Shown here in pieces: positions 1 to 13,020 of a DNA stretch of 64,000 bases (its first letter is position 1; each line of letters opens with the position of its first letter). The position numbers and the translations under genes were made by a program. The stretch covers positions 51,317,348 through 51,381,347 of the forward strand of contig OX344764.1 in NCBI GenBank assembly GCA_947034895.1, written 5' to 3'. The notes beneath the pieces are model-generated. The model did no database searches and was not told the origin of the DNA. It worked only from the letters and a program-made list of their open reading frames with translations. The stretch is from Rhytidiadelphus loreus (lineage: Eukaryota; Streptophyta; Bryopsida; Hypnales; Hylocomiaceae).

Positions 1-1446
1 AGCCTCCTACAGTATAAGTACACAAAAGAAGCAACATAATAATAGCATAAGATGACAGAAGTTGAACTCTAAATTACAGTCATACAACAAATTTGAGCTT
101 ACATATTTATTGCATTTCCGATATAATTTTGCCTTCACCCTTCATACAATTTCAGCAATCAATGAAAGTATTCAAATATACAGACGACAAGCAATGAAGG
201 ATGTAGAAGCATACACAGTCTACGGAAATTCAACTTTCTTGTGTGTTCCATATTAGAGCAGTATGGAAGATAGTATTCGTCATAAACGAATTCCAAGCAA
301 ACGTGTCTCTAACAAATATTCCGTAAATTGCGTCTGCCAATCGAATTGTCTTGACAGTGACGAAGCAACTCACTAGTTTTCTAACAGACTTCCCTTTTGA
401 CTTCCACAAATCTTTATTTGGAAAATTGACAAATCAAAAATTAATATGTGATTTCACATACATGATTACTGGTTCCTGTCAGTTATGTACTTATGTTTCC
501 ATATGCAATAGCAAAAAAGTGCAAAAATTGATAATACTTTTAGTGCATGGCTAAGCTATTCATGCACGTAGCCATAAAATGAACTTCAATGTTTTCACTT
601 GTTATTTGCTACATTATTGAAACTTCAGAAGTGAAGGTTATGTAGTACCTTCAGTATGAACCGTCTCTTACATTTTTTTTCTTCCATTATCGGACATGAA
701 AGTAAGTAAATGGAACCAAAACAAAAGCTTGCAGTATGAAACAGAACTTAGAGCATTTTCTATTGAACAAAACTCATTGAACAACAGGAGCTTACAATTA
801 TGTACTACTAGATTTAAATTACAATTTAAGACAAACGAAATATGCACTCAGTTCGGGAAAAACGCGGTGTACTTATAGTTTTCTGTAATTGTACTGAACT
901 ACTGATTATGGAGCACATAAGCTTACAGTTATGAATTTCACAGACTGAGTATCTTCAACTAATGTACCAATTTTTTTTGCGATGTGCCTCATACACATGT
1001 CTTAGTCAATGAATGACTTGAACTCAAACACATGCGCTAACTACTAAAATTATCCGTCAATTTCAAATTCAGTTCAAGCTGAACATTTGATTAATGTTGT
1101 TGACTACAACGAAGATTAAATTTTTTTGCATGCCGACTGTTTTCTATAGAAACTACGTTAGTGAAGACCTGTAATCAAAATTGACATAGGACAGGAGAAC
1201 ATAAAAGTGTACTACTTTAAATTCGCTTCTTTTTTTCCCGTCATTTATTGTGGAAAGGAAGATGAAAATGCAAACAGACGTACACACAATTTTTTAGAAA
1301 TTTGCGTTAACAAACTAATTTTCAAGTAAATATATTGTACACAATTTGAGGAGCTACCGTGGATTCATGTCCAACGCCCTCTTAAGTCTTATTTGCACAT
1401 ATCTTGCCGTAGTGGAAAATTTTGGGAAGTAACTGACTTACTGAGT

Positions 1447-1692
1447 TGGCAGATGTTTTGTCGATTCTTCCTCCTCCTCGTCCTCAAAAGTGTCGTTCCT
1501 TGTTTCTATGTCGTGGATGCAAAATACGGTTGTCACTCAACTCCTCCTGTGTTTCCGAGTCTGGCTCCTCCTCGTCCTGTACGTACTCTGATGAACTTGT
1601 GCTTCCGTTGCTCTCAGAAGAAGTGTTCGAGCCGGTTAAGATGAATTCGGAGTCATTGCAGATTTCGCGCTGGTCAGTGCACTTCATCTGCA
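1447..1692 (-). other. Possible acidic coding exon inside the CACTA element (unrecognised)
   Basis: On the minus strand an ATG at 1690-1692 directly follows a T-rich tract ending in TTTGCAG. It opens a Ser/Glu/Asp-rich reading frame (EYVQDEEEPDSETQEEL) that stops at 1484. One nucleotide out of frame the next stretch encodes EDEEEEES and runs to a strong donor, CTCA|GTAAGT, at about 1446. This could be one exon of an accessory protein of the element with a frame error, or of a second gene. It matches no family that I can name. The direction is opposite to the transposase. Confidence is low. Confidence 0.25.
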
Positions 1693-4048
1693 AATTTTTT
1701 TTGATCGAAAGGTGGAACACTTCAATGCGTCGCCAGTAACAGTCCTATGTTCGCTACAAAGTACAATGAGCCTGTCTGCGAAGGTCAGTAGAAATCTATG
1801 AAGAATAATTCCATGGCCACATTTTTAGGGGTTTTCCAAAAAAGGCCCTTTGAAATGTCTGAGGCCACTACTATTTTATTTAGCATCTACATTCTACTGT
1901 ACTTTGATGCGCACTTCAAGGAACTAAATAAGTATACCTATTGTAATAGACACGGCCGCAGCCCTATAAACTTCACTGTACACATTGGCTTGACTTTATT
2001 TTTAGAAGAAGACAAAAGTAATAGTTCAGTGGAAAAACCCTAGGAAGAGAACTACTTAAATATCAACAATCCAAATGAAGGTTATATGCTATGCACTAGA
2101 AGTAGGAGAGAAGCGGAATTTTATGCTTTAGAAGAAAATAAAAGTAATAAACTAAATTTAAACTGAAGCAAACTATAATCGCAGTGAAGAGAACACTGTT
2201 AGCGCGACATAAAAATAAGTCGATGCTTCAAACTAGGTTCACGCAGAGAACTTTTATTTATAGACTGTAGTATGAAAATGATGCAGAGCCTAATGAATGT
2301 CATCCACAATGCCAAAATTAGGGTTCCAGTTTTCAAGGCACGACTTCCGAGAATGTAGAAGCGGTCCTGTGATTTACATTCTTCAACGTAGTGAACCTCC
2401 TAAATATGGTCGTGCAGATGTGGTCGACTGATTTTCTGCAACGAATGCTTCTGATGCGTCATATGAGAAACCTATATAGAATGCGTTCATTTATTATTGC
2501 GCAGACTTTCTTGCTTCTAAAGCATGTTGCGGTAGGTGGTCCTACAGTTTTTGATTGTGAAGTACTAATCTTAGATAAGGTACAAATGCTTTATTATAAG
2601 GCGACTACAACAGCACAGAAATCGGAGTGTAATGCTTTAGAAATAGTAATTTCGCTTTCATTTTGGAAATGTATCCATGCCTACATGGACAGTTCACGGT
2701 GGCTTCCAAGAACTAGTACCTTCGGAGAAGGCATTCGGCAGCGGTGGAAAGGAAAATTAAAAGGTACCCAAAAACTCATTCCTATCCTTTGTTTGTAAGT
2801 GTTCAATGAAATGTTCGCTTCGGTCTTTTTCTAAGTGCATAACCTGGACGTTCAGAGTCTTACTCCTCAGAAATACTGGCAAACATTGGTATTTAAGAAA
2901 ACAATTGTGTACCTTTGGAAGGTCGTTCCATATGTCTATTTGTAGAGCAGTTCTGTACTCCTTCGCAATTGCCGTGCCAACTGTTGCACTCTTCTTATAC
3001 TGCTTGTTGTGATGAGATTAAGAGAGGTCCAAGGAAGAGCAAGAGAATTGTAGTTATTTCCTTCATACAACGTTCAGCCTCAGAGTGTGCACAGTCGGTG
3101 TTGTAGTTGTCAGTTTTTTTGAGTAGCTGAAAAGGAAATACTAAAGTGCCGGTGAGTCTGTCTATTGAAATAATTCTAGACATTTGAACTTATGAAAAAA
3201 AAATTGGATTCCCCGTGTTCATTGTAAATTAGAATTCCTGAATGCAAGAAGTGATAGCAAGAGATTGTTTGTATAATCATTTTCTCTTACATTCCATCGT
3301 CTTCTAAAATGAAATTGAGTGCAAATTAAAGAAAATTTCAAATTATTTTTAACAGTCTTACAACTATGCGCGACTTGCCAATGGCATTGTGAAAGTTTTT
3401 TTCCAAGGCCAGTTTAGAAGATTTCCTATTTTATTCTCCGTTGTTAAAGATTCTAATAGTGTTTTATAACCGATGCAGTTCAATTTTGACATTGTGGATG
3501 AAGTGGAGAGTAGTTGCTTTCACTGAAGGAAGTGGTGCAGTGTTTCTTGTATGTAAGTATTTCCTGCACCCTTGAAATCGGTGTTTTGTAATGAACAGTG
3601 TTTTTGTTTGTACGGCAAAGACGAATTCAGAACAACATTGAAGTGAACATGAATGTAGTCATTTGTAGCGGAGTTAGGTAAGATTTTAAAAAATCATTTT
3701 GAGTTCAAAGAAGTTTTACATGTCAACACCTTAATTGAAATGGTGAATAGCTTGAAAAAGTTATTCATGTCCTTAATGTTATTATTTTCAGTTGAATGAA
3801 TTGTGATTATGTCAATGAACAGTGTTCCTAGTGAAAATGCATGGACTACACATTTGTTCATCCTTTAAAGAAAAAGATGTTGCAACTATTGACTGATGGA
3901 AATACAAGAATGCTTGTGCATTTCGCTGAAGACTGTACAGGGAGAAATGAGTAATACTGAAAATGTTGGAAAGAAGGCACTTGTTTCTGTGTCGACTAAG
4001 CATTGCTAGGGTAATGTCGAAGACAATTCACGTTTTCAATGTGCATGT

Positions 4049-4300
4049 GTGACCTGTAAAACTATTCTAGCAAAGAATGACATCACAGGCAACGCACAGT
4101 GCACCTATGAGCATTGTAGTCATTTGCTCGCAGTGAGTGATATCACACAAGCAGTGCGACGTCCAAGTATTAGTCAGAACAGGAAGCGCCAATTTAGGGA
4201 ACAACTCTTGCACATGCTTGGTGATTCCTGCATACTTCTAGAGAAGGCTAATATATTGGAAAAAAAATCCCGACTACTGCTTGGAGATGAGTCGGAGTAG
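4049..4300 (+). other. Possible coding fragment in the CACTA element (unrecognised)
   Basis: An open stretch ends in a TAG at 4298-4300 and encodes a charged, helix-like C-terminus (QNRKRQFREQLLHMLGDSC, LLEKANILEKKSRLLLGDESE). It has no good start codon and would have to be entered by splicing; AG dinucleotides near 4089 and 4100 could serve. It stands out from the surrounding noisy frames by its amino-acid composition, but I recognise no family. If it is real, it would be the last exon of a gene upstream of the transposase. Confidence 0.2.
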
Positions 4301-6309
4301 AGGGAGGGTGGTCCTTCAAGTTATGAAGGAAATGTATTATTGAAATGTAACAGTGCTTCTCTTATTAATACATGAGCACAGTCACGATTATTTCTCTCTA
4401 CTTGCACTGGTAACATATTTATCGTTTCATGCACCTTCATTTTCAAGAAAGTATGATGTCTTAGTCTGAGTTGACAGTATCACTATGATTTTTTTCTTCA
4501 GATAGTTGGATAGCTAAAGGGGAAACGTTTCTGGAGTTTTGGAGCTTCAAATGCATTGTCCATTAACAACAAACGAGGTCTGTGATTAAAAATATGTTTT
4601 TTTTCTGTATGTGGAAGTGGTAGTCCCTTTGCAAATGTAATGAACGCATGTGACTTGTTTAACTGTCGACCGGGCTATTCTACTTCATAGTATTCACATG
4701 TATGTCATTGTTACTTCTTTTTTTTTTATAATTTCGTATGAATTCATGCAATCGTGGATCTTCTCCTTCATTTGTTGAGGTGTGCTACCATAATTGTGAA
4801 ATTGCTATGTTCTAATTAGCGTAGAATTTTGATGTTCCCTAGATTTTGTAATGGTGGAATGGGTGTCTGAAATGAATTTTTAATTTGGTAATGTGAATGC
4901 GTTTCTATATAGGACGAAGTCAACAAATGTGACGTAGTGGCTGCTTCTGCTTGTACAATTATGCATTGATGCGCTTCATTGGAGACTACGGAGTCAACGT
5001 CTTCGGGAAGTGAGTAGGTATGAAATTGAACGTGGTTTCTTCATCAATTTCAGAAAGCAATGAAGTTTTTTTTTCTGTGTAGCATTACAGAAAATGGCAT
5101 TGAAGTACATGTGAATACTTACAATGCCAAGTCTAGGAAAATGCTATTCAAGTACATTGCAACCTTTGCAGGCCTTCGGTTTTTTGTACTTATGCATGGA
5201 AGAAAGCGGTTTCTAGACGATTACGTTTTAGTAGTACAAATTACTACTAAAACGTAGAGCAGTCAGTTGATGTATTCACGTTGTGGAGTTTTTTAATGTA
5301 CTGAACCGTCTTGTTTTATATAACATGCTATTATAGATGTTTTGAAATATAACTTTGTAAATCAGTAAAATAATGGACAAACAAAAAGTAGAAGATGTTA
5401 TTAGCGAACTAAGTTGTAGCATTTACGAAGGACAAATGACATGGACATCATGTTCAACGAATTCCACTTTTCACTTCATTGTCCTTTCACAGTTTTCTAT
5501 GTTTTTAAATTCTCCAATAACCATCTATCTTTGCTCTTTCACAAAGTTCATATTCACATGTACAACACTCTTTTTTCTAGTACGTGTACATGGCTTTCTA
5601 GTTCATACTAATGCTTATTTTAATGGGACTAGTTCGTAGCAGATATATATTGTAGCACTCAGTTCAGGTAATACCGAGGTAGTTATTAATTGCTTGCACA
5701 TTGTGTCTATCATTTTGTTTTTGTCAGGCAATTCTCATTCAATTACATCTGCACTTGCGAAAAGCCATGTACAATTTTTGATTCAATAAATAGAGCAAGG
5801 TATGTCTACAAATTACGAAATGTTTGTCCACCTTCATTTGTGGAAGTTGTTGTATGCTTATTCATTTTATTTTGTAGAGAAGAAAAATATCAAAAGTGCG
5901 TAGTTGTCATTGAGGAAGTTTGAAATTGTTTTACAGAACTTCGTTTTGAAATAACTATACATTTCCCAACTGTCGACTATGTCTTTGAATTATATAAATG
6001 TGTTCCCATTCATTGCAATAGAGAAATGGTTGTTTGCTGTAGAGAAGCATTTGGACAAAATAATTGAAGAAGGAAGATATTGTGCTACACTAAGCATTAT
6101 CTGTACATTTATTTTAAAAATCGGGAATACAATAAGCGTAATTGTAGTACCGATGAGATCAATTCACCCTAAACAAGTTATTTGTGAACTCTGCATAATT
6201 TCCAATCTGAAGGAAGTGTGGACTGCGTATAATAACAACTGTTGGTCAGAGGAAGTTGTAGGCATGCAGCGATGTTCACTTATTTTTTGGTATTCTATGT
6301 TTTGGCAGG

Positions 6310-9300
6310 ATGCGGAAAAGACTATGTTCTGCTTACCACATTGAACGTTCCATTGCAAATAGACTGAAATTACATGAATATCCGTGTGCTTGCAATCGAT
6401 GTAGAGGAGCGGTAGTACAGAAGTTGTCAACTATTGCAAAGCATCACGTAAGGCATGGACGAGATCCTTACTTGATATATCCTGTCATGGTGAGTTCTTA
6501 GAAGTTGAAGACCTCCAGCAATGGTGGACTTGCGAAGATGATTTTCTTGTACAGTGACAAACATAATTCAGAAGCCAGTGCTTAACTATTTCCGTCGTTC
6601 ATTTCAGTAAGCGTTTGCTTGAACAAGCGATTGTTGTTGCAGTACTAACATTGTATTTTTGGCAATCCTGTCTGTCCAAAAAAGCAAACTGTAGTCATCA
6701 ATTTAGAAATGATTAGGAAATTTTGAAGGTGTTTAAGAGTGTGACATGCAATTGCACATGATCGATGCAGACAATGGACGGGGCAAACATACGAGGTCCA
6801 GTTGATAATGAAGACGAAGAAGCGGAGCATTACCGTGAAGAAGACAATGACGACGGGAGGGGCAACTTCACTTGGCCTGACAGAAATGCAGTGGATATTG
6901 ATGACATGGTTAGAGATGCTTTCATGCGATTCGACGAAATTCATAATGACGTTATGACCGAAGAGGGAGGAGTACCATTGAACGGGATGAACATGGAGGG
7001 CGATGACGATTTCGACGAAATAGATGTGGAGAGTTTTTTAAGGGATTCGACGGAAAAAATCTATGAAGGTAGTAGGTTGAACCGACTACAGTGCGCAATT
7101 GTTCTTTTCTCACTCTGTAGCTTGTACTCCGTGCCGAATACATTTGTTGATGCATTGTTAACCTGGCTAGCTGGTGATTTGTTGCCAACTTCGAACTGCT
7201 TTCCTCGAACTACATACGAGATCAAGACGATGCTCATGAAGTGGGGGCTTAAACACCGGCAAGTGCATACATGTCCAGAAGGTCACATTCTATATGAGGG
7301 GGTGAACGAGGACCTACAGCACTGTCCAACATGCCAACATCCTCGCTATATTCCTAGTTCAAGTAAAGTACCTCAGAGGGTAGTCCGATACTTTGATATA
7401 GTGAAGCATCTATTGAAGATGTTCAAATGTCCTGAGATAGCAAAGTTAATGACTTGGCATGGTGCACACAAATCCAGGGATGGGAAAATGCGTTCTGTAG
7501 TTGACAGTGAACAATGAAAGACAATAGATCGTTTGTACCCAGATTTCGCGGAAGTTATGACTAATCTACGCCTTGGACTAGTAGGGGATGGCATTATTCC
7601 TTTCAAAAATAATGCAATAAAGCACTCGACATGGGTCCTTTTAATAACCATTTATAATCTTCCCCCTTGGCTATTAACTAAGAAATTTTTCATTTCTCTC
7701 GCTATTCTGATACCCGGTCCTATAGCTCCCACAACAGATAATATAGATGTTTTTCTGGCCCCAGTAGTACGGGACTTGCTTCAATTATGGAGGGGAGTCC
7801 CAGCTGTGAATATGTCCAAACCTGAAAACGAAAGGAGGTTCACACTACGAGCTATCTTGATGTGGACTGTAAATGATTTTCCAGCATACGGTTTACTTTC
7901 AGGACAACAGGTTCACGGATATAAAGCGTGTCCACTTTGCAGACCTGAAACTTGCACAGAGCATGCAAGACTCCTAGGGAAAATGATATATTTAGGTGGA
8001 TGACGTTATTTCCCGGAGGATCATAGATTCCGAAGAGCGCGTGCGTCATTCAATATGAACCAAGAGTGGCAGTTGCCTCTAGAGCGACCAACAGGAGAAG
8101 AAGTTCTTCGATGGGGTACTGAGCATTCTCAATTTATTGCAAATGGCGGATTAGAGAGTTCCAATGATGACCCAATGAAGTTACATGGTGTGAAGCGTCG
8201 CAGTATTTTTTTCGATTTGCCATATTGGAAGGTAAGTGTTTCTTAAATTGCTGAAATGAATGGGATGTTTCTTTTTCGTCATGGCTTTTTTTTAAAAGTA
8301 GAACAGGAAATTGCGTTTCTGTTTGTTTGAAAATTAATGGAATACATACAGGTACAAACTATATAGTTTGTAAGGGAAAGTACAGCATGCTACTAGGTTT
8401 TTTTTTAGCAAATCAGGAAACAAGTGTGTTTCAGTGTTTGAAAGGTGTTGTACTTAGAGTGAAAGAATTGTAGAGCTCCAGAGTTTTATACATTGCAATG
8501 TCTTGGAATATTAGTTTTTCTGTGAATATGACTTAAGTGATTTGGCATTGGAAGTCACTTCAGATGTAAGAATAATGTAGGAGCAAATTTAGTTGTCGTT
8601 ACAGTGTGTTCTTGTTACATGAGTTTCTGAAGTAAATTTTGAAGATGGATGTAGAATATAGAGTATGTCAATCTTCTGTTTTCGTCTGTGAGGTTTAAGT
8701 AACCACCGAACTGACTGAAGTAATTGAGTTCCAGTACTACAAGTTAGCTTCTGTTTCTACGTTTTCTACTGTCGTCATTTTTTTACATCTTCATAATTTT
8801 CGTTTTTAGGATATGCAAATATAATTTAAATCCCAAAAACATTGTTAGAAGATGAATTAATTTTAAGTGCTTCTTTGAGAACATCGTCGAGGACATAGAA
8901 GTTGAAATAACACTTTAATCTTTTTGTTGAAGACAGTTTTTAGTGATGTTTACTTCTCTTTAGTGTAATAACACCTTTTTGTTTATGAAGTACTTATTGT
9001 ATGAGTATAATGAATATGCTTCTGTTGAAGTTGATGGAAACTACAGAGTTCACTCATAAGAGATTTTTAAGAAGGAATCGTAGTATTCCTAACAGGGAGC
9101 ATAGTTATTGGGAAACAGAAGCTTCGGATTTCATTTGCATTTTCAAGCTAGTCAGTAGAGGTGGTGCAAGATGTAGAGAAACATATGACGTAGTCACTTC
9201 CATTGCATTAAGTGAAGTTGTAGTTTTGTGGAATTAATAAGCAACTTCTGTTAACCATCAGACTACTTTGTACCATAAATTTGTACTACTGTAAAAGTGC

Positions 9301-12300
9301 TTTTTTGACGTTGGAAAAACAATAAGAATAAATGAAGCAAGTCAAAATGAAGTTACTGTAATTATTTTTAATTCTGTGCATGTTGATCGATTTAAAATTT
9401 ATGGAAGTTTAAAAGAGGGATGTACGTCCATTAGAATTTTCTTGTGATGGGCAATATAAAAGGAGCTCTAATTTCTGTGAAGAAAGTGAACAAATACAGT
9501 GTTATCTCCAGTTACCAACAAATTCTTTCAGTATACAATAAGTTTGTAGTCCAGTAGGGGTTTCCTGAAGCTTGTTTGTACACATATGTCTATACTATTT
9601 TAGTTTAAAATCCTGGTTGGCATTGACAATGTAAATTATGTTATTTGAAAGTAATTTGTATGTCTTAATGAGTGAAAGCAGCTGTTCAATGTGATCATGC
9701 AAAGAGAAGTGTAATGCACAAGTTTTTTTATTATGTTCTTGTTCTGAAACTATTGTAGTAGAGTTGATTGGTATTTGAGTCTTCCCAACAGAATTTGAAT
9801 TTTTGTAATTTGTACCCTTTTAGTTATTTTTGTGAATGCTTCATTGTATTGAATGTGCAACTGAAGTTGGATATTTTTTGAGCAGGACCTTCTAGTGCGT
9901 CACGTTTTGGATGTTATGCACTGTGAGAAAAATCTTTCAGAGAATATATTGAAAACGACTTTCGGTGAAAAGGACAGTCCAGTTGTGAGAGCAGACATGC
10001 AAGCTAGAGGCATTAGACCGCATCTGCACTTGCAATCGCTTGGACATAATCGAGAGAGGCTCTTCATGCCAGATGCATCGTATGTTCTTTCAGCAGATGA
10101 TAAAGGAAAGGTTTTACAAGTGTTGAAAAACTTAAGAACGCCAACGAATTATGTATCATCTTTGCATAAGAAAATAGTTAAAGGCAAATTCAATGGTCTG
10201 AAATCACATGATTTTCATGTTCTCTTACAGCAGATTCTTCCATTGTGTTTTAGAAAAGTCTCTAACAAGGCTTTGGCAGGAAGTATTATACGGTTGAGTA
10301 GAGTATTTCGCAAGCTCTGTGCAAAAACAGTGGACACAGAACAGAAATCACAACTCACTGCCGATTGTGCGGAGACAATGTGCATGTTGGAGAAAGAAAT
10401 GCCTCCATCATTTTTTGACATAATGTCACACTTACCAAATCACTTAGTGGAAGAACTTTTCATTTGTGGACCTATGCATACAAGGTGGATGTACCCATTT
10501 GAGCGATACTTCAAGACCCTGAAGGGCTATGTGAAGAATTTTGCTAAACCGGAAGGCAGTATTGCACAGGGATATCAAATAGAAGAAGCGCTTGGATTCA
10601 TGACGGAGTACATGACTGACTACAACTTCACTACAAGAAGAGTTTGGGACGACAAGGAAGACCCGACGATGGTGGACGAAATTTTGGAAGGGAAAGGAAA
10701 ACGAAATTTTTTGTCTAATGACTTGCGGAAATCGATGCATGACTTTGTTCTAGACAATGCTTCACACATTGATCCGTATCGTGAGTAAGTTTTTTTAATC
10801 TTTTTCCAATGTCAGTAAGAGTGATTTTCTTTTTTTAGGCAAGTGAAATAGTGGTTTATTCGCCCTATGGAAGATAGACTTAATTGTACTGAACATGTAC
10901 TTTAATGGAAAAGGTCATAGACAGTGAAGGGTGTTTTTTGAAATTTTGGAAACACTGTATATATAATGAGATTAACTGCAAAGAATTTTAGTATGTTTGC
11001 AAATGTAGTTGTTACAGCAAATATCATTAGAACTAGGGTATTTATGATCCTATTTCCATGAAGATGTTGAATGCCATGTATTTCCTTAGTAATCTTAGTT
11101 ATTGGAGAAGGAGGAATGTGGAAAAAGGTACATGCCATTGCAGTACACCGTGAAATTAATATGGCATGGATTTCAATTTAAAGAATTGTCATGGTGCATT
11201 TGTTGAATGAAATAGCACTTTTGAGATTAACATTCTAGAGCACTGTAGGTAAGAAGGCAAAGCTTGTCATTCAAAATTTGGTTCACATAGAAAGAATTCA
11301 TTGAAATGTAATTGTATGTGAATGTAGCTTTTGGAAAAGAGTGGACACTGAACAACAAGATTGTATTTCTGAATTGGAACTGTACTGCAAATGTAAATAG
11401 GTCATTTTACTTTGTTTATAGTCGTACATGTTAAGAAAATGTTGAAGTCATTGTCCACTGTCTTTCATTTTTTAATAAATTAATAAAGTATTTTCATTTA
11501 AGTTTGTACATTCCAATAGCGCAGTAGTTCCAATCAATTTTCCATTATGTAAATGTACTGGGAAGGGTGAGCGTGTAGGTATGTCAATATGGATCAGCAC
11601 TTTGTATGGGAATTATTGATTTGCATGTACGTTGAAGTGAAAGAAGACATAAGGTTCTGATTGTTTTTCCTTTTCATGGTAGATGCCGTGTTGAGAATGA
11701 TTGCTCTGGAAGCCAATGCACTGTAGTTGTGAAGGTAGTTCCGACTGAAGGATGGAAAAGAGTGTTTGTAGGTTATTAATTACAAGTGTAGTTGAAGTCA
11801 TTGAAGGTCAATACAGAATAGAAAGCAGTTGAGAGGAAATGGCATGCAGACTATGGAAAAGACCATGTGACATGGAATATGGATTCTGTTTTAAAGTATA
11901 TTTAAATTTTTTCCACTACATTCAGAAGAATAGGAGTTACTTTAAGAAGTTGCCATTTCAGTATGCATTAGTTGAGAAGTTTTTTATTACTGAAAAGAAT
12001 AATTTTCAATGAAGTTCGATAGTTACTTTATTGTATGTAAGGTGCAGAAATGAAAGTATTGTACATATTCACTGTCCTTTTTTTGTTACATGTGAAGTAA
12101 AGGGGATTGATTAATAAATGTGTGCACTGTCGTGCAGGAGATATCAGCATGTACTGCAGGAGAGGACTAATGTTCGATTAGATTTTCGTAGAAGACATCC
12201 CTCCAGAAATGGAAGGAGAGGGATTCCATATCCTCCAGGCATGGAAGAAATTCCTGGGTTTGCTAGCTGGCTTGAAGTAGAAGTGCAAAACCAAGTGCAG

Positions 12301-13020
12301 CAAGGAATCTTGGTTTCAGAAGATGTAAAGGACTCCTCTCAACTACCATGTGCAGAAGCAAAAAGTTTTAAAAGCATGTATGCATATGGTTATCACTTTC
12401 GAGTGAAAAGTGCTGAACAGAGTACAAGAAGTACATGTGACTCAGGAGTGGCAGCTATTTTTCGACAGCCATGTTGTTCTGGAAGGCAGGACCAGAACCT
12501 AATTACCGCAGAACTAGAATATATTGGTCAAATTTTGGAGATAGTAGAGCTGAATTACAGGGGACATTGCGTAGTGCTTCTAGTTTGCGACTGGGTGAAG
12601 GCAAACTATAGAGGCCGGAATGCCACAGTTAAAAAGGATGAATGGGGTTTCACCATGGCCAATTTTGGAGCCCTTGTTCCTTTTGGATATGAATCGTTTG
12701 CATTCCTGATTCATTGTCATCAAGTCTTTTTTAGTGATGATGAGGAAGATTCATCTTGGAAAGTTGTTCTACGAATGGAGGTCAGAGGTCGTAGACATGA
12801 CGCTGCAGTAGATGAAGAGGAGGAGCCACGTCTTTTTTCTATGGGAAGAGATTCTGATTTTGAGGGGCTTCAAGTACCAACGGCAATTGCAGAGACATAC
12901 CCAAATGTTCCTTCAAGTGGCAGAACTGTATCATTGAACAATATTATGGATGACAGATTGGGCAATAGTAATCCGCTTTTCGATCGGGACTGTGGGGAGT
13001 CGTCAGAGGACGAGGACTGA
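6310..13020 (+). pseudogene. TNP2-like CACTA transposase gene, two in-frame TGA stops
   Basis: Four exons reconstruct a 1140-codon reading frame: 6310-6489, 6771-8231, 9886-10784 and 12138-13020, all with GT-AG junctions. Exon 1 encodes the transposase-associated zinc-finger type domain (CACNRC, then HHVRHGRDPYL). Exon 2 encodes the Transposase_21/TNP2 core (CPEGHILYEG, CPTCQHPRY, MTWHGAHKS, LGLVGDGIIPF, YNLPPWL, LIPGPIAPTTDNIDVFLAP, DFPAYGLLSG, CPLC). Exon 3 is DUF4218 (LVRHVLDVMHCEKNL, LKSHDFHVLLQQILP, PPSFFDIMSHLPNHL, RWMYPFERYFKTLKGYVKN, EGSIAQGY). Exon 4 is DUF4216 (YAYGYHFRV, TCDSGVAA, DEWGFTMANF, CHQVFFSDD, WKVVLRMEVRGR) and ends in an acidic tail. In-frame TGA codons at 7515-7517 (where the family has Trp) and 8001-8003 (where it has Arg in the GHRR motif) interrupt it, so this copy is probably recently inactivated. 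ATG 6310 is the first ATG of exon 1; an upstream non-coding or coding exon is possible because AG precedes it. Confidence 0.9.
8232..9885 (+). other. Transposase intron 2 (1.65 kb)
   Basis: A GTAAGT donor follows the conserved YWK at the end of exon 2, and an AG acceptor at 9885 leads into DLLVRHVLDVMHCEKN, the start of DUF4218. I see no coding sequence or RNA gene in it. The intron from 10785 to 12137 is likewise without features that I can support. Confidence 0.7.

Noticed and set aside
371..2099. CACTAG at 371 and 2094 as the left end of the CACTA element
   Set aside because: Neither continues as TAGAAAA like the right terminus, and neither is preceded by CAT, the bases that flank the right end.
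7515..8003. TGA codons as selenocysteine or a reassigned code
   Set aside because: The host genes in the window use TGA as a terminator (ADSS, UPP), and the changed codons correspond to Trp and Arg in the family, so ordinary nonsense mutation is simpler.
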